The notes under the pieces: model-generated
Database searches by the model: none
The model's input: the letters and a program-made list of their open reading frames with translations, nothing else
What the model was told of the DNA's origin: nothing
From: Selenomonas bovis DSM 23594
GTDB taxonomy: Bacteria; Bacillota; Negativicutes; Selenomonadales; Selenomonadaceae
NCBI RefSeq assembly: GCF_000381005.1
Contig: NZ_KB908379.1
Span: 62,001 to 126,000, forward strand
Direction of reading: 5' to 3'
DNA: 64,000 nucleotides
Position numbers and translations under genes: made by a program
Part shown: positions 34,121-44,118 of the stretch, piece by piece
How positions within the stretch are numbered: position 1 is the first letter of the stretch
How the letters are laid out: each line of letters starts with the position of its first letter

Positions 34121-37039
34121 TCAATCCATCACGCGCGTCAACCGCCCGAAGAGCGCGGCGTTTTCCTTTACTTTCTCCTCCGCACCGAAGACACAGATAG
34201 CATTCTCGTGCATGCAAGCGTCGATAAGCGGCGCGAGCGCGCGGATATCCTCCTGCCGTGTGCTGAGAATCTCGTCGCGCGACTGCTGACGATCCTCGTA
34301 GGTGATGCCGCGCAGGTAGCACTCCGCCGCAGCCTCGCCCTTCATTTTCGGCGTCAATGGCATGTCGACGCCGCTCATCGTGCCGATGATGGACTTGAGC
34401 ATCTCGCGGTTCGTCGCCTCGAAATGGCGTACGACCTCCGCTGTCCCGTCAAAGACATCAAGCGTCTCCTTGAGATTCGGGTCGCGGTAGGAGCCGAAAA
34501 AGAGCTGCCCGTCGCGCCGCAGCCGTGTGAACGCGCCGTATGCACCGCCTTGCACGCGGATCTTCGTCCAGAAATAGCCGTAGCGCAGCAGCGTCTCGAG
34601 CACGCGCATCGCGCCCGTATAGGAAAAGCCGAGCTGCTTGAAGTTCGCGCCCTTACCGACGTACTGGACCTGGCTAGCGGAGAGGAAACCGTCGTTTTTC
34701 TTCTTGAGCGGGAAATGATACTCCTCTTTAGGATACGCCTCCGCTGGCAGATGTTGGAGGAAATGCCCGAGCTCTGCCTTGGCGGCTGCCGCATCGGACG
34801 CAGAGATTGTCAGACTGACGACGAGTCCCTCGCCGCCGAAGAGACGCGGCAACAGGCGTGACGCAGCCTCGCGCAGGCGAAGGAGCGAGGCATCGAAATC
34901 CTTGAGGAACGCCTTGACGAACTCATAATACGGCAGCGCGCCCTCATCCTCATACGCGCCCGCCTTCGTGAAATATGCGGCGAGGCGCGAGGCCACGACG
35001 TTATGCGCGCTGCGCTGCATGTTCATCTCGATGGAGACCTGCTCCTGCTCGAGGAGTTCCTTCAGGCGCTTCGCGTCCGTAAACTGGCTCTCCATGAGGA
35101 TTTCCCGCAGCAGCGAGAAGAGCTCCGGCAGTTTGCGCGTGAGCGCCTTTGCCTTCACGCGCAGCTTCGGCAGGAACGTCTCCGGCGCGTCCTTGTAGGT
35201 GTAGGCACCAAGGTCGAAGCTCATGCCGCCCGTATGGAGGTTCGCGAGATTCGCGAGTTCCATATAGGAGTGCTCCTGCGTGTCCACGCTGCCGAGCAGG
35301 GCGCAGAGCAGATAGGCGTACGGCAGATCCGCCTGCGCGACCCGCGAGGCGTCGAAATAGAATGTGAGGTAGGCGATGCCGTTCGTCTCCACGTCGCTCT
35401 CGAGCAACTTCCTGCCTGCAATCTTACTGACCGCGAGCGGCAGCTCGTAAGCCTTTCTGCGAATGTCATCGAGCTTCAGCACAGGAATCGTCGCGAGCGC
35501 CTCCGGCGTATCCGGCGTCTGCTGGCGCAGCTTGAGCGCCTTCGTCCCCTCGATGACTGCCTGGATTTCCTCCGCGCTCATCGCCCGCTTGCGCGCCGCG
35601 AGCTCTTCTGTCATCACGCGCTCTTTCTCCGCTGCGAGCGTCGTAGACGGTGCGAGCGTCAGAAGTACTACATGCGGATTATCGAGCAGATACGTCTCTA
35701 TAAGCCGCTCGAAATACCCCTGCGCGAGGCCATCGCGCAGTTCCCTGAGCGTATCCTCATAGAAGAGATAGTCCAGCGCATCGCCGTCATAGAGCCAGCT
35801 CCGCAGGCAATGGATATTGTAGATGAGCCCTTTCGGCGCCGAGCCGAAATCCGCCTCGCGCAGCTTGAACTCAAAGCGGTTGAGTGACGCCTCCATGAGC
35901 GTTCGGTCGAGCCCGTCTGCTACGAGGCGGCGCAGCGTCTCCATGACGGTCGTGTAGAATTTCTCCTGACGCTCCGCTTCCGAATTGTTGATGATGATAG
36001 AGAAAAAAGGCTCCATGAGATCTGTCTCGAACTCTGAATCAACATCCTTGCCGAGATGTGCGTCGATGAGCGCCTTGCGCAGCGGCGCCGCCGGCGTACG
36101 GAGCAGGGCATGCTCGAGGATCTCGAATGCGAACATCGTCTTGGCGTCCTGCGCCTCGCCGATCTTCCAATTCAATGACAGGAACGTCTTTTCCCGTGTC
36201 TCCTCCCCCGCACTCACCGGATATTCCTGCGCGGCATGGCGCAGCGCGTCGAACGCTGGCTGACGATCGATGTGCGAGGGCACGGGGATGCGGTCGAAGT
36301 GCGAGAGATATGCTTCGTCGAGGTAGCGCAGCTTCTCATCGATATCCATATCGCCATAGAGGTAGATATAGCTGTTCGACGGGTGATAATATCGCGCGTG
36401 GAAGTCCGTGAACATCTGCTGCGTGAGCTGCGGAATCGCCGCCGGGTCGCCGCCGGACTCATAGTGGTACGTCGTATCGGGATAGAGTGCGGCCATGATC
36501 TTGCTCTCGAGCAGATCGTCCGGCGAGGAAAGCGCGCCCTTCATCTCGTTGTAGACGACGCCGCTGTAAGTGAGCGGTGCCTCCGGGCTCTCGATTTCAT
36601 AGTGCCAGCCCTCCTGCATGAGCACCTGCGGGTTCTCGCGCATCGCGGGATAGAATACCGCGTCGAGATAGACATCCATGAGATTCTGGAAATCCTTATC
36701 GTTGCGGCTCGCGACAGGATACATCGTCTTGTCCGGGTACGTCATCGCATTGAGGAATGTATTGAGGCTGCCTTTGACGAGCTCGACAAACGGCTCCTTG
36801 AGCGGATATTTGCGCGAGCCGCAAAGCGTCGAGTGCTCGACGATATGCGCGACGCCCGTGTCATCCGTCGGCGGCGTGCGGAACGTGATGGAGAATACCT
36901 TGTTGTCGTCCGTCGTCTTCAGATAGAGCATACGCGCACCGCTTTTTTCGTGCGTAAACTCATACGCCGTCACATCCGCCTCGGGCACCGGCGTCTCCCG
37001 CAGCAGGCGAAAGCCGTGGTAAGCCTCTTGTATCTTCAT
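34121..37039 (-). CDS. M16C metallopeptidase (presequence-protease type)
   Basis: 972 residues, four M16 half-domains as in PreP-like proteases. The inverted zinc site is His65-x2-Glu68-His69 in GVAHIVEHSTLCGS with KYPLKEPF after it; the second Glu should lie about 75 residues on. It degrades peptides in the cytoplasm inside a closed chamber; bacterial members are poorly studied. The ATG at 37039 follows AAGGAGG; a -10 TATAAT is at 37076-37081. Confidence 0.92.
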   Translation of the reverse strand: MKIQEAYHGFRLLRETPVPEADVTAYEFTHEKSGARMLYLKTTDDNKVFSITFRTPPTDDTGVAHIVEHSTLCGSRKYPLKEPFVELVKGSLNTFLNAMTYPDKTMYPVASRNDKDFQNLMDVYLDAVFYPAMRENPQVLMQEGWHYEIESPEAPLTYSGVVYNEMKGALSSPDDLLESKIMAALYPDTTYHYESGGDPAAIPQLTQQMFTDFHARYYHPSNSYIYLYGDMDIDEKLRYLDEAYLSHFDRIPVPSHIDRQPAFDALRHAAQEYPVSAGEETREKTFLSLNWKIGEAQDAKTMFAFEILEHALLRTPAAPLRKALIDAHLGKDVDSEFETDLMEPFFSIIINNSEAERQEKFYTTVMETLRRLVADGLDRTLMEASLNRFEFKLREADFGSAPKGLIYNIHCLRSWLYDGDALDYLFYEDTLRELRDGLAQGYFERLIETYLLDNPHVVLLTLAPSTTLAAEKERVMTEELAARKRAMSAEEIQAVIEGTKALKLRQQTPDTPEALATIPVLKLDDIRRKAYELPLAVSKIAGRKLLESDVETNGIAYLTFYFDASRVAQADLPYAYLLCALLGSVDTQEHSYMELANLANLHTGGMSFDLGAYTYKDAPETFLPKLRVKAKALTRKLPELFSLLREILMESQFTDAKRLKELLEQEQVSIEMNMQRSAHNVVASRLAAYFTKAGAYEDEGALPYYEFVKAFLKDFDASLLRLREAASRLLPRLFGGEGLVVSLTISASDAAAAKAELGHFLQHLPAEAYPKEEYHFPLKKKNDGFLSASQVQYVGKGANFKQLGFSYTGAMRVLETLLRYGYFWTKIRVQGGAYGAFTRLRRDGQLFFGSYRDPNLKETLDVFDGTAEVVRHFEATNREMLKSIIGTMSGVDMPLTPKMKGEAAAECYLRGITYEDRQQSRDEILSTRQEDIRALAPLIDACMHENAICVFGAEEKVKENAALFGRLTRVMD

Positions 37040-37075
37040 GGAAATTCCTCCTTGCTGTCGTTTCAAAACATCCCC

Positions 37076-37081
37076 ATTATA
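37076..37081 (-). promoter_or_regulatory. -10 element of the M16C peptidase gene
   Basis: TATAAT on the minus strand, 37 bp before the start codon. No good -35 is visible. Confidence 0.5.
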
Positions 37082-37284
37082 CCATAATGTGTACGAACAA
37101 ACTATACATCGTCACCACCACGCACCATAGAACAGCCTGTTCCAGCAATCCCGTAGCAGGACATACAGCGTGATGCGCAGCATCCTGACCTCCTGCCCTA
37201 TCCATTCGCAGCACACCCTGCCTCCGCATCCTTGTCAGCCATAAGAAAAAGGCCAGCCCCACGGCTGACCTCTGCTCTCAGAAA

Positions 37285-37361
<77 letters not shown>

Positions 37362-37416
37362 ACAACGATGATTATTATACGCTATTTGCAGAAGAAAAGC
37401 AAGCATTTTTTTAAAC

Positions 37417-37458
37417 AGGAAACCGCGCACAGCCCCCTGCGGGCCATGCGCGGTTTTT
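37417..37458 (-). terminator. Hairpin after nifJ
   Basis: AAACCGCGCA (37420-37429) pairs with TGCGCGGTTT (37447-37456). The T run is better on the plus strand; on the minus strand TCCTGTTT follows. It lies 24 bp after the nifJ stop. Confidence 0.65.
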
Positions 37459-37482
37459 CCTATGACATCTCAGCCAGCAGGC

Positions 37483-40400
37483 TTATTTGCCAGCAAGCTT
37501 CTTGTACGTATTGTAGCGCGTCTCCGCGTCATGCTGCGTCTTCTCGAAGAGCGCCTCTGCGGCCTCCGGGAAGCTGCGCTTGAGGTTGATGTAGCGGTTC
37601 TCGCCCATGAGGAACTCCTGGAACTTCGAGAAGTCCGGCTCCTTGGAATCGAGGCTGAACGGGTTCTTGTCCGTGCCCACGAGCTGCGGGTTGTAGCGGA
37701 AGTTCGCCCAGTAGCCGCACTCGACGGCGAGCTTGCCCTCGAGCTGCGAGCAGCCCATGCCCTTGCGGATGCCATGGTTGATACACGGCGAATAGGCAAT
37801 GATGAGGGACGGGCCCTGATACGCCTCAGCCTCGGCAATCGCCTTGAGAACCTGGTTGTGGTCGGCGCCCATGTCGACCTGCGCGACATAGACGTAACCG
37901 TACGTCATCGCCATGCGGCCGAGATCCTTTTTCTTCGTGCGCTTGCCGGAGGCAGCGAACTGCGCGATGGCAGCTGCCGGCGTCGCTTTGGATGCCTGAC
38001 CGCCCGTGTTGGAGTAGACCTCCGTATCGAAGACGAAGACATTAACATCCTCGCCGGAAGCGAGCACATGGTCGACGCCGCCGTAGCCGATATCGTACGC
38101 CCAGCCGTCGCCGCCGAAGATCCACTGCGAACGCTTGACGAAATAGTCCTTTTCGTCGTAGATCTTGTTGAGGAGCTCGTCCGCGCCCTTTTCTGCTGCA
38201 AGAAGCGTCTCGAGCCGATCCGCGCGGTCACGCGTGCCCTCGCCGCTGTCCATGTTGTCCTTCCAATCCTTCATGGCAGCCTGGAGCTCCGCCGAGCCCT
38301 TGCCCGCCTCGATGGCCGCCGCGACATCCGCCGCGAGGCGCGTGCGGCAGGCTTTCGTGCCGAGGAGCATGCCGAGACCGAACTCCGCATTGTCCTCGAA
38401 CAAGGAGTTCGCCCATGCCGGGCCCTGGCCCTTGGCGTTCTTCGTGTACGGCATCGCCGGCGCGCTGCCACCCCAGATGGAGGAGCAGCCCGTCGCGTTC
38501 GCGACCATCATGCGGTCGCCGAAGAGCTGCGTGATGAGCTTCGCGTACGGCGTCTCACCGCAGCCGGCGCAAGCGCCGGAGAACTCGAAGAGCGGCTGCT
38601 CGAACTGCGAGCCAATGACCGTCGTCTTCTTGACGGGGTTCTTTTTCGGCGCAACTTTCTCCGTATCGATACCGTAGTCAAAGTACGCCTGACGCGCCTT
38701 ACCGGCGTCGTCGAGCGGCTTCATCTCGAGCGCCTTGACCGGGCAGACCTGCGCGCAGTTGCCGCAGCCGAGGCAGTCGAGCGTCGAGACAGCGATCGTG
38801 AGGTGCATGCCTTTCGCCACGCGAGAGTTCGTCGCAGGCATGCCCTCCGGCGCCTTTGCGAGCTCCTCATCCGTCGTGAGCACGGGGCGGATCGCCGCAT
38901 GCGGGCAGACGAACGAGCACTGGTTGCAGCCGATGCACTTCTCCGCATCCCAGACCGGCACATTGATGGCCGTGCCGCGCTTCTCATAGGCGGAGCCGCC
39001 GACCGGGAACGTGCCGTCCTCCATGCCGTCAGCGAACTTGGAGACGGCGAGCTTGTCGCCCTCCTGGCGGTTCATGACTTCCTGAATGTCCGTGATGAAC
39101 GCCGGTACGTCGCGTTTCTCCGCCGGTGCGTCCTCCGCCGTCTGCCAGGACGCAGGCACCTCGACCTTGTGCAGCGCGTTGATGCCCTGGTCGATGGCGC
39201 CGTGGTTCATGTTGACGACCTTCTCGCCCTTCTTGCCGTAGGACGTGACGACGGCATCCTTGAGGTACTTGACCGCCGTGTCGATGGGGATGATGTTCGC
39301 GAGCTTGAAGAACGCGGACTGCATGACCATGTTGAAGCGGCCGCCGAGGCCGAGGCCCTTGGCGATCTCCACGGCGTTGACCGTGTAGAACGCAATCTCA
39401 TTCTTCGCGATGAAGCGCTTCATCGCGGCCGGCAGGTGCTTCGTGAGCTCCTCGTCGCTCCAGACCGTGTTGAGCAGGAAGACGCCGTGCGGCTTGAGGC
39501 CGGCGAGCAAATCATACTGATAGACGTACGACTGCTGCGAGCAGCTGATGAAGTCCGCCTTATTGATGAGGTACGGGCTCGTGATCGGCTGCTTGCCGAA
39601 GCGCAGATGGCTCATCGTGATGCCGCCGGACTTCTTTGAGTCATAGGCGAAATACGCCTGCGCGTACATGTCGGTCTTATCACCGATGATCTTGATGGCG
39701 CTCTTGTTCGCGCCGACCGTGCCGTCCGAGCCGAGGCCCCAGAACTTGCAGGCCGTCGTGCCCTCCGGCGTGAGGTCGACATCCGTATGACTCGGCGCGA
39801 GGCTCGTATGCGTCACATCGTCGTCGATGCCGAGCGTGAAACCGTTCTTCGGCGCATCCTTGGAGAGCTCGTCATAGACAGCGAAGATCTGATCCGGCGT
39901 CGTATCCTTGCCGCCGAGACCATAGCGGCCGCCGACGATGACCGGGCTGCGGTCAGAACTGTAATACGCGGCCTTGACATCGAGGTAGAGCGGCTCGCCG
40001 ATGGCGCCCGGTTCCTTCGTGCGGTCGAGGACGGCGACCTTCTTGACCGTTGTCGGGAGCTGCTTGAGGAAATGCTCCACGGAGAACGGACGGTAGAGAT
40101 GCACATTCAGGAGGCCGACCTTCTCGCCGTTCTTGTTCAGATAGTCGACGACCTCCTCCGCCGTCTGGCAGACAGAGCCCATCGCGATGATGACGCGGTC
40201 GGCGTCCTTCGCGCCATAGTAGTCAAAGAGATGATGCTCGCGGCCCGTGATCTTCGCCATCTGCGCCATCGCTTCCTCGACGAGCTCCGGCAGGGCATCG
40301 TAATAGCGGTTGACCGCCTCGCGCTCCTGGAAATAGATATCCGGGTTCTGCGCCGTGCCGCGGATGACCGGATGATCCGGGTTGAGCGCATTGCGGCGGA

Positions 40401-41007
40401 ACTTCTTGACCGCATCCCAGTCGAGGATCTTGCCGAGATCGTCGTAGTCGACCATCTCGATCTTCTGGATCTCATGAGACGTGCGGAAGCCGTCGAAGAA
40501 ATTGATGAACGGCACGCGGCCTTTGATGGCGACGAGATGAGCGACAGCAGAGAGATCCATGACCTCCTGCACGCTTGCCTCGGCGAGCATCGCGCAGCCA
40601 GCCTGGCGCGCAGCCATGACATCCTGGTGATCGCCGAAGATATTCAGCGTGGACGTCGCGAGCGCACGCGCCGACACATGGAAGACACCGGGGAGCAGCT
40701 CGCCGGAAATCTTGTAGAGGTTCGGAATCATCAGCAGGAAGCCCTGAGACGCCGTGTAGGTCGTCGTCAGAGCGCCTGCCTGCAGCGAGCCATGCACAGC
40801 GCCGGCAGCACCGGCCTCCGACTCCATCTCGATGACGCGAACCGTCTCTCCGAACAGGTTCTTTTTGCCATGCGCGGCCATCTCATCCACATGCTCCGCC
40901 ATCGGCGAGGACGGCGTGATCGGATAGATCGCTGCGACATCCGTAAACGCATAAGAGATGTAGGCGGCGGCCGTGTTGCCGTCCATGGTTTTCATCTTTT
41001 TGCTCAT
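37483..41007 (-). CDS. nifJ: Pyruvate:ferredoxin (flavodoxin) oxidoreductase
   Basis: 1174 residues, the single-chain homodimeric enzyme that turns pyruvate and CoA into acetyl-CoA, CO2 and reduced ferredoxin. In order: pyrimidine-binding domain (AIYPITPSSPMAEHVDEMA), domain III/II, a double ferredoxin domain (CIGCNQCSFVCP and CLGCGNCAQVCP), the proximal cluster CAGCGETPYAK, and the TPP pyrophosphate domain (GDGWAYDIGYGG, FDTEVYSNTGGQ). All cluster Cys are present. The open frame runs 378 bp further upstream into the permease gene, but MSKKMKTMDGN at 41007 is the family N-terminus. Confidence 0.97.
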   Translation of the reverse strand: MSKKMKTMDGNTAAAYISYAFTDVAAIYPITPSSPMAEHVDEMAAHGKKNLFGETVRVIEMESEAGAAGAVHGSLQAGALTTTYTASQGFLLMIPNLYKISGELLPGVFHVSARALATSTLNIFGDHQDVMAARQAGCAMLAEASVQEVMDLSAVAHLVAIKGRVPFINFFDGFRTSHEIQKIEMVDYDDLGKILDWDAVKKFRRNALNPDHPVIRGTAQNPDIYFQEREAVNRYYDALPELVEEAMAQMAKITGREHHLFDYYGAKDADRVIIAMGSVCQTAEEVVDYLNKNGEKVGLLNVHLYRPFSVEHFLKQLPTTVKKVAVLDRTKEPGAIGEPLYLDVKAAYYSSDRSPVIVGGRYGLGGKDTTPDQIFAVYDELSKDAPKNGFTLGIDDDVTHTSLAPSHTDVDLTPEGTTACKFWGLGSDGTVGANKSAIKIIGDKTDMYAQAYFAYDSKKSGGITMSHLRFGKQPITSPYLINKADFISCSQQSYVYQYDLLAGLKPHGVFLLNTVWSDEELTKHLPAAMKRFIAKNEIAFYTVNAVEIAKGLGLGGRFNMVMQSAFFKLANIIPIDTAVKYLKDAVVTSYGKKGEKVVNMNHGAIDQGINALHKVEVPASWQTAEDAPAEKRDVPAFITDIQEVMNRQEGDKLAVSKFADGMEDGTFPVGGSAYEKRGTAINVPVWDAEKCIGCNQCSFVCPHAAIRPVLTTDEELAKAPEGMPATNSRVAKGMHLTIAVSTLDCLGCGNCAQVCPVKALEMKPLDDAGKARQAYFDYGIDTEKVAPKKNPVKKTTVIGSQFEQPLFEFSGACAGCGETPYAKLITQLFGDRMMVANATGCSSIWGGSAPAMPYTKNAKGQGPAWANSLFEDNAEFGLGMLLGTKACRTRLAADVAAAIEAGKGSAELQAAMKDWKDNMDSGEGTRDRADRLETLLAAEKGADELLNKIYDEKDYFVKRSQWIFGGDGWAYDIGYGGVDHVLASGEDVNVFVFDTEVYSNTGGQASKATPAAAIAQFAASGKRTKKKDLGRMAMTYGYVYVAQVDMGADHNQVLKAIAEAEAYQGPSLIIAYSPCINHGIRKGMGCSQLEGKLAVECGYWANFRYNPQLVGTDKNPFSLDSKEPDFSKFQEFLMGENRYINLKRSFPEAAEALFEKTQHDAETRYNTYKKLAGK

Positions 41008-41069
41008 GTTAAAGCTCCCCTCTTTTGATGCATTGTACCAGCGAGTATACAATATACTCTCTACCTCAT

Positions 41070-42506
41070 TTATTTTACATGCCGCTCTCGCGAATGTAAA
41101 GAACAGATTGACGGGTTCTCCGCTGCCTGCCGCCGTCCTTCCCGGCTGTGCCGGAAGCCGTACGCGAAATAAATCAGGATGCCCAGCGCGCTCCAGATCC
41201 AGAAGCGCTCCCAGGTCATCGACGAAAGGTTGTACATGATGTAGCCGCAGCTCGCAACCGCGAGCAGGCTCATGAGATGGATGGCAGGACAGCGGAACGG
41301 CCGGTGCGCATCCGGATAACGGTAGCGCATGACGACGACGCCGACAGCCGAGACGATGAACGCGAAGAGCGTCCCGACGCTGCACATCTCCGCGACGACA
41401 TGGATGGGCGTAAAGCCAGAGATGAGCGCGACGCCCAGCCCCACGATCACCGTGATGCGGTGCGGCGTCGCGTAGCGCGGATGAATCTTACAGACCGCCT
41501 GCGGGATCAGGCCGTCGCGGCTCATCGCGAAAAACGCACGCGTCTGCGCGTACATCATGACGAGCAGCACTGTCGTAAGCCCGGCGATAGCGCCCGTTCC
41601 CACGAGCGCCGAGCCGAACCGATAGCCGAGCTCGCGCAGCACATAGGCGACAGGCTCGGCGTTATCGAGCTGCGCGTAGGGCACATTGCCCGTCATGACC
41701 GCCGTGACGCCCACATAGAGCAGCGTGCAGACGACGAGCGAGGCGATGATGCCGATCGGCATATCGCGCGCGGGGTTGCGCGTCTCCTCCGCCGCCGTCG
41801 CCACGGAATCCACGCCGAGGTAGGCGAAGAATATCACGGCGGCGCCCGCCGATACGCCCGCCCAGCCAAACGGCAGGAAGGGCTCCCAGTTCGTGACGTC
41901 GACGGAGGGCGCCGCGAGGAACAGGAAAATGAAGATGGCAAGCAACTTGACACCGACGAGCGCCTTGTTCACCGTCACACTCTCATGCACGCCGCGGATG
42001 AGCAGCGTAGAGAGGAACAGCGTGATGAGCACCGCCGGCAGGTTCACGATGCCGCCGTCCGCGGGAACCGCGGTGTACGCAGACGGCAGGTCGATGCCCG
42101 CCGTCTTAAGCAGGCCGACGACATAGGCGGACCAGCCGCCCGCCACCGCCGACGCGCCCACGGAATACTCCAGCACGAGATTCCAGCCGACAAGCCAGGC
42201 AAAGAACTCACCTACCGACGTATAGGCGTAGGCATAGGCGCTCCCCGCCACCGGCACCATCGACGCGAGTTCCGAGTACGTCATGCTCACGAAACCGCAT
42301 GTCACCGAGGCAATCAGAAAGGAAAGCATGAGCGCTGGCCCCGCGTATTTCGCGGCCGCTACGCCCGTCAGGACAAAGATGCCCGTGCCGACGATGACGC
42401 CGATTCCGAGCAGCGTCACATCGAGCGCCCCCATCGTGCGCCGCAGATGAGAAGCGGCGGCATCCATCTGATATGCTTCTATGCTTTTGGTACGCAAAAA
42501 CTTCAA
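41070..42506 (-). CDS. APC-family amino acid permease
   Basis: About 478 residues with roughly 12 membrane segments, first VTLLGIGVIVGTGIFVLTGVAA, which holds the GxGxxxG-like substrate loop of the APC (YfnA/CAT-like) group. VPVAGSAYAYAYTSVGEF and FFAYLGVDSVATAAEE are further signatures of cationic or branched amino acid transporters. I start it at TTG 42506 because AGGAGGG lies 8 nt before; the frame is open to 42629 but those residues are not family-like. It ends 63 bp before the nifJ start. Substrate unknown. Confidence 0.88.
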   Translation of the reverse strand: MKFLRTKSIEAYQMDAAASHLRRTMGALDVTLLGIGVIVGTGIFVLTGVAAAKYAGPALMLSFLIASVTCGFVSMTYSELASMVPVAGSAYAYAYTSVGEFFAWLVGWNLVLEYSVGASAVAGGWSAYVVGLLKTAGIDLPSAYTAVPADGGIVNLPAVLITLFLSTLLIRGVHESVTVNKALVGVKLLAIFIFLFLAAPSVDVTNWEPFLPFGWAGVSAGAAVIFFAYLGVDSVATAAEETRNPARDMPIGIIASLVVCTLLYVGVTAVMTGNVPYAQLDNAEPVAYVLRELGYRFGSALVGTGAIAGLTTVLLVMMYAQTRAFFAMSRDGLIPQAVCKIHPRYATPHRITVIVGLGVALISGFTPIHVVAEMCSVGTLFAFIVSAVGVVVMRYRYPDAHRPFRCPAIHLMSLLAVASCGYIMYNLSSMTWERFWIWSALGILIYFAYGFRHSREGRRQAAENPSICSLHSRERHVK

Positions 42507-42718
42507 AAATACACCCTCCTCACAGGTTGCCTTACGAGTATACATTCTATCATATCTCGGCATAAATAGGAAGTAGTTGAACGAAAAAGAACACAAAAAT
42601 AAAAAATCACACTCCAACCGATACAACACGGATACAATCGTTCTGTGGCAAGGCCCTTATGTCACATGTAGCAATCCACTCTCTTCCCACGCGACTGCCG
42701 CAAATCTCCCGTGACAAA

Positions 42719-42745
42719 GAAAGGACCGCCACATCAGTCGTGGCA
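42719..42745 (-). terminator. Terminator of the corA / antitoxin unit
   Basis: On the minus strand GGACTGCCAC pairs with GTGGCGGTCC, followed by TTTCTTT. The stem includes the last codons of the small antitoxin-like gene. The 42507-42718 interval holds no gene. Confidence 0.7.
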
Positions 42746-42925
42746 GTCCTGAGCGCTGCGCGCCTCGTAGAGGCTGCGCCGCAGCGCATTATAAGCGTCG
42801 AGAGAGAGCAGCACGACATCCTTTCCATTTTTCCGCTCGATGAGGAACGTCTCTCCCTCTTCGGCGGCGCGGTCGGCAATGAGCGTGAACTCCTCCAGAA
42901 AGCTCCCCGATGGTACGGCCTCCAT
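42734..42925 (-). CDS. Small YefM/Phd antitoxin-like protein, no toxin partner
   Basis: 63 residues: VPSGSFLEEFTLIADRAAEEGETFLIERKNGKDVVLLSLDAYNALRRSL has the strand-turn-helix pattern of YefM/Phd antitoxins (ERKNGKDVVLLSLDAYNAL matches their core). The ATG at 42925 follows GGGGAGG; another ATG lies 6 bp earlier. No RelE- or Doc-like toxin gene lies on either side, only corA (14 bp upstream) and a terminator, so it may be an orphan or have a different role. Confidence 0.6.
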   Translation of the reverse strand: MEAVPSGSFLEEFTLIADRAAEEGETFLIERKNGKDVVLLSLDAYNALRRSLYEARSAQDCHD

Positions 42926-42938
42926 CCGCATCCTCCCC

Positions 42939-43892
42939 TCAGAACATGTCCCGCCGCCAGAGCACATAGGCGGAGGTGACGGAAATCGCGAACGCGATGA
43001 CCATGATATACGCAAAGCCGAACGGATTCTCCGCGAACGGCACGGGGACGTTCATGCCGAAGAAGCTCGACACGACCGTCGGAATCGCGATGATGATCGT
43101 CATCGCGGCCAAGAACTTCATCACGAGGTTCTGGTTATTAGAGATAATGGAAGAAAACGTATCGGCCAGACGCGCGAGGATCTTGCTGTACATCTCGACC
43201 ATCTCGCGCGCCTGCTTGTTCTCGATGATGACATCCTCGAGCAGATCCTCATCCTCCTCATACGTCTTGAGGATGGGCTGCAGGCTCTGGTTGTTGCGCA
43301 TGCGCGTGAGCTTGTCGAGCACGGCACCGTTCGAACGGATCGCGGCGTTGAAATACGTCAGGCCCTTCTGCAGCGTCAGGAGGCGCAGGATCTCGCTGTT
43401 TTTCATATCGTGACGCAGCTGATCCTCGATCTCGTCAGACGTCTTAGAGATCTGACGCAGATAGCGCAGGAAATACGTCGCGGACTTATAGAGGATCTGG
43501 AAGAGGAACCGCGTCTTCTTGTACGTGCGGAAGAGCTTCGCCGTGCGCTCATTGAACTCCATCATCACGGGCGTCTCTTCGAGGCAGACCGTGATGATGT
43601 ATTCCTCCGTCACGATGATCGCAAGCGGCAGGGCATCATAGCTGTCGCGGTCGCGGCAGACCGGTACGTTCGTCAGAACCATGACGGAGTCGTCCTCGAC
43701 ATCCGTATGGGAACGCTCCTCATCATCGAGCGCTGACCGCAGGAAATCGGGATCAACCTCCGTGAGATTGCTCACGACCTTCAGCTCGTAGGGTGTCGGA
43801 TCGATGATATTGATCCACGCCCCCTTCTCTAACGTCTTCAGCGTGAGCTCCACGAGCGGACCGCTCTCCATTGATTTGTAGATTTTCAGCAT
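42939..43892 (-). CDS. corA: CorA-family magnesium/cobalt transporter
   Basis: 317 residues; a large N-terminal cytoplasmic domain, a long helix (about 200-250) and two C-terminal membrane segments. The pore signature GMN is in VVSSFFGMNVPVP. It forms a pentameric channel for Mg2+ (or Co2+/Ni2+). The end of the protein (VLWRRDMF) is the usual basic tail. The 225-bp leader upstream may fold (separate entry). Confidence 0.93.
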   Translation of the reverse strand: MLKIYKSMESGPLVELTLKTLEKGAWINIIDPTPYELKVVSNLTEVDPDFLRSALDDEERSHTDVEDDSVMVLTNVPVCRDRDSYDALPLAIIVTEEYIITVCLEETPVMMEFNERTAKLFRTYKKTRFLFQILYKSATYFLRYLRQISKTSDEIEDQLRHDMKNSEILRLLTLQKGLTYFNAAIRSNGAVLDKLTRMRNNQSLQPILKTYEEDEDLLEDVIIENKQAREMVEMYSKILARLADTFSSIISNNQNLVMKFLAAMTIIIAIPTVVSSFFGMNVPVPFAENPFGFAYIMVIAFAISVTSAYVLWRRDMF

Positions 43893-44080
43893 GGATGGCT
43901 GTCTCCTTTCGGTCAGGGAAGCGCCATCCCCTCAGACTGCCATCAGGCAGCACAAAGAACAGGACGGCCTCCCCTGTATTCTTTTTTGCATCGCTTGGGC
44001 TCCGCTGAGCTAGGGTGGTCGTCCATGTTCCTCACCGTCCTTATTTCTTAGATTAGATTTTATCCGAACCTCATTTTATA
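43893..44080 (-). ncRNA. Possible structured leader of corA
   Basis: On the minus strand GGACGG (near 44035) pairs with CCGTCC (near 43964), enclosing GCTCAGCGGAGC and a GGGGAGG segment, about 110 nt upstream of corA. A metal-sensing leader would make sense, but I cannot match it to the M-box, yybP-ykoY or NiCo consensus, so this is only a candidate. Confidence 0.35.
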
Positions 44081-44118
44081 CCGCTGCTTCCTCTTTGTCC
44101 AGACCATGAAAAGAATTT

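Noticed and set aside
37462-39639. A 725-codon open frame on the plus strand inside nifJ
   Set aside because: It is the mirror of a conserved gene in high-GC DNA, rich in Arg, Ala and Leu, and has no RBS or recognisable domain. The same holds for other long opposite-strand frames, e.g. 679-1767, 49343-51862 and 54526-57003.
43893-44080. M-box magnesium riboswitch ahead of corA
   Set aside because: Only a GGTGAGG-like stretch fits; the other conserved blocks do not.
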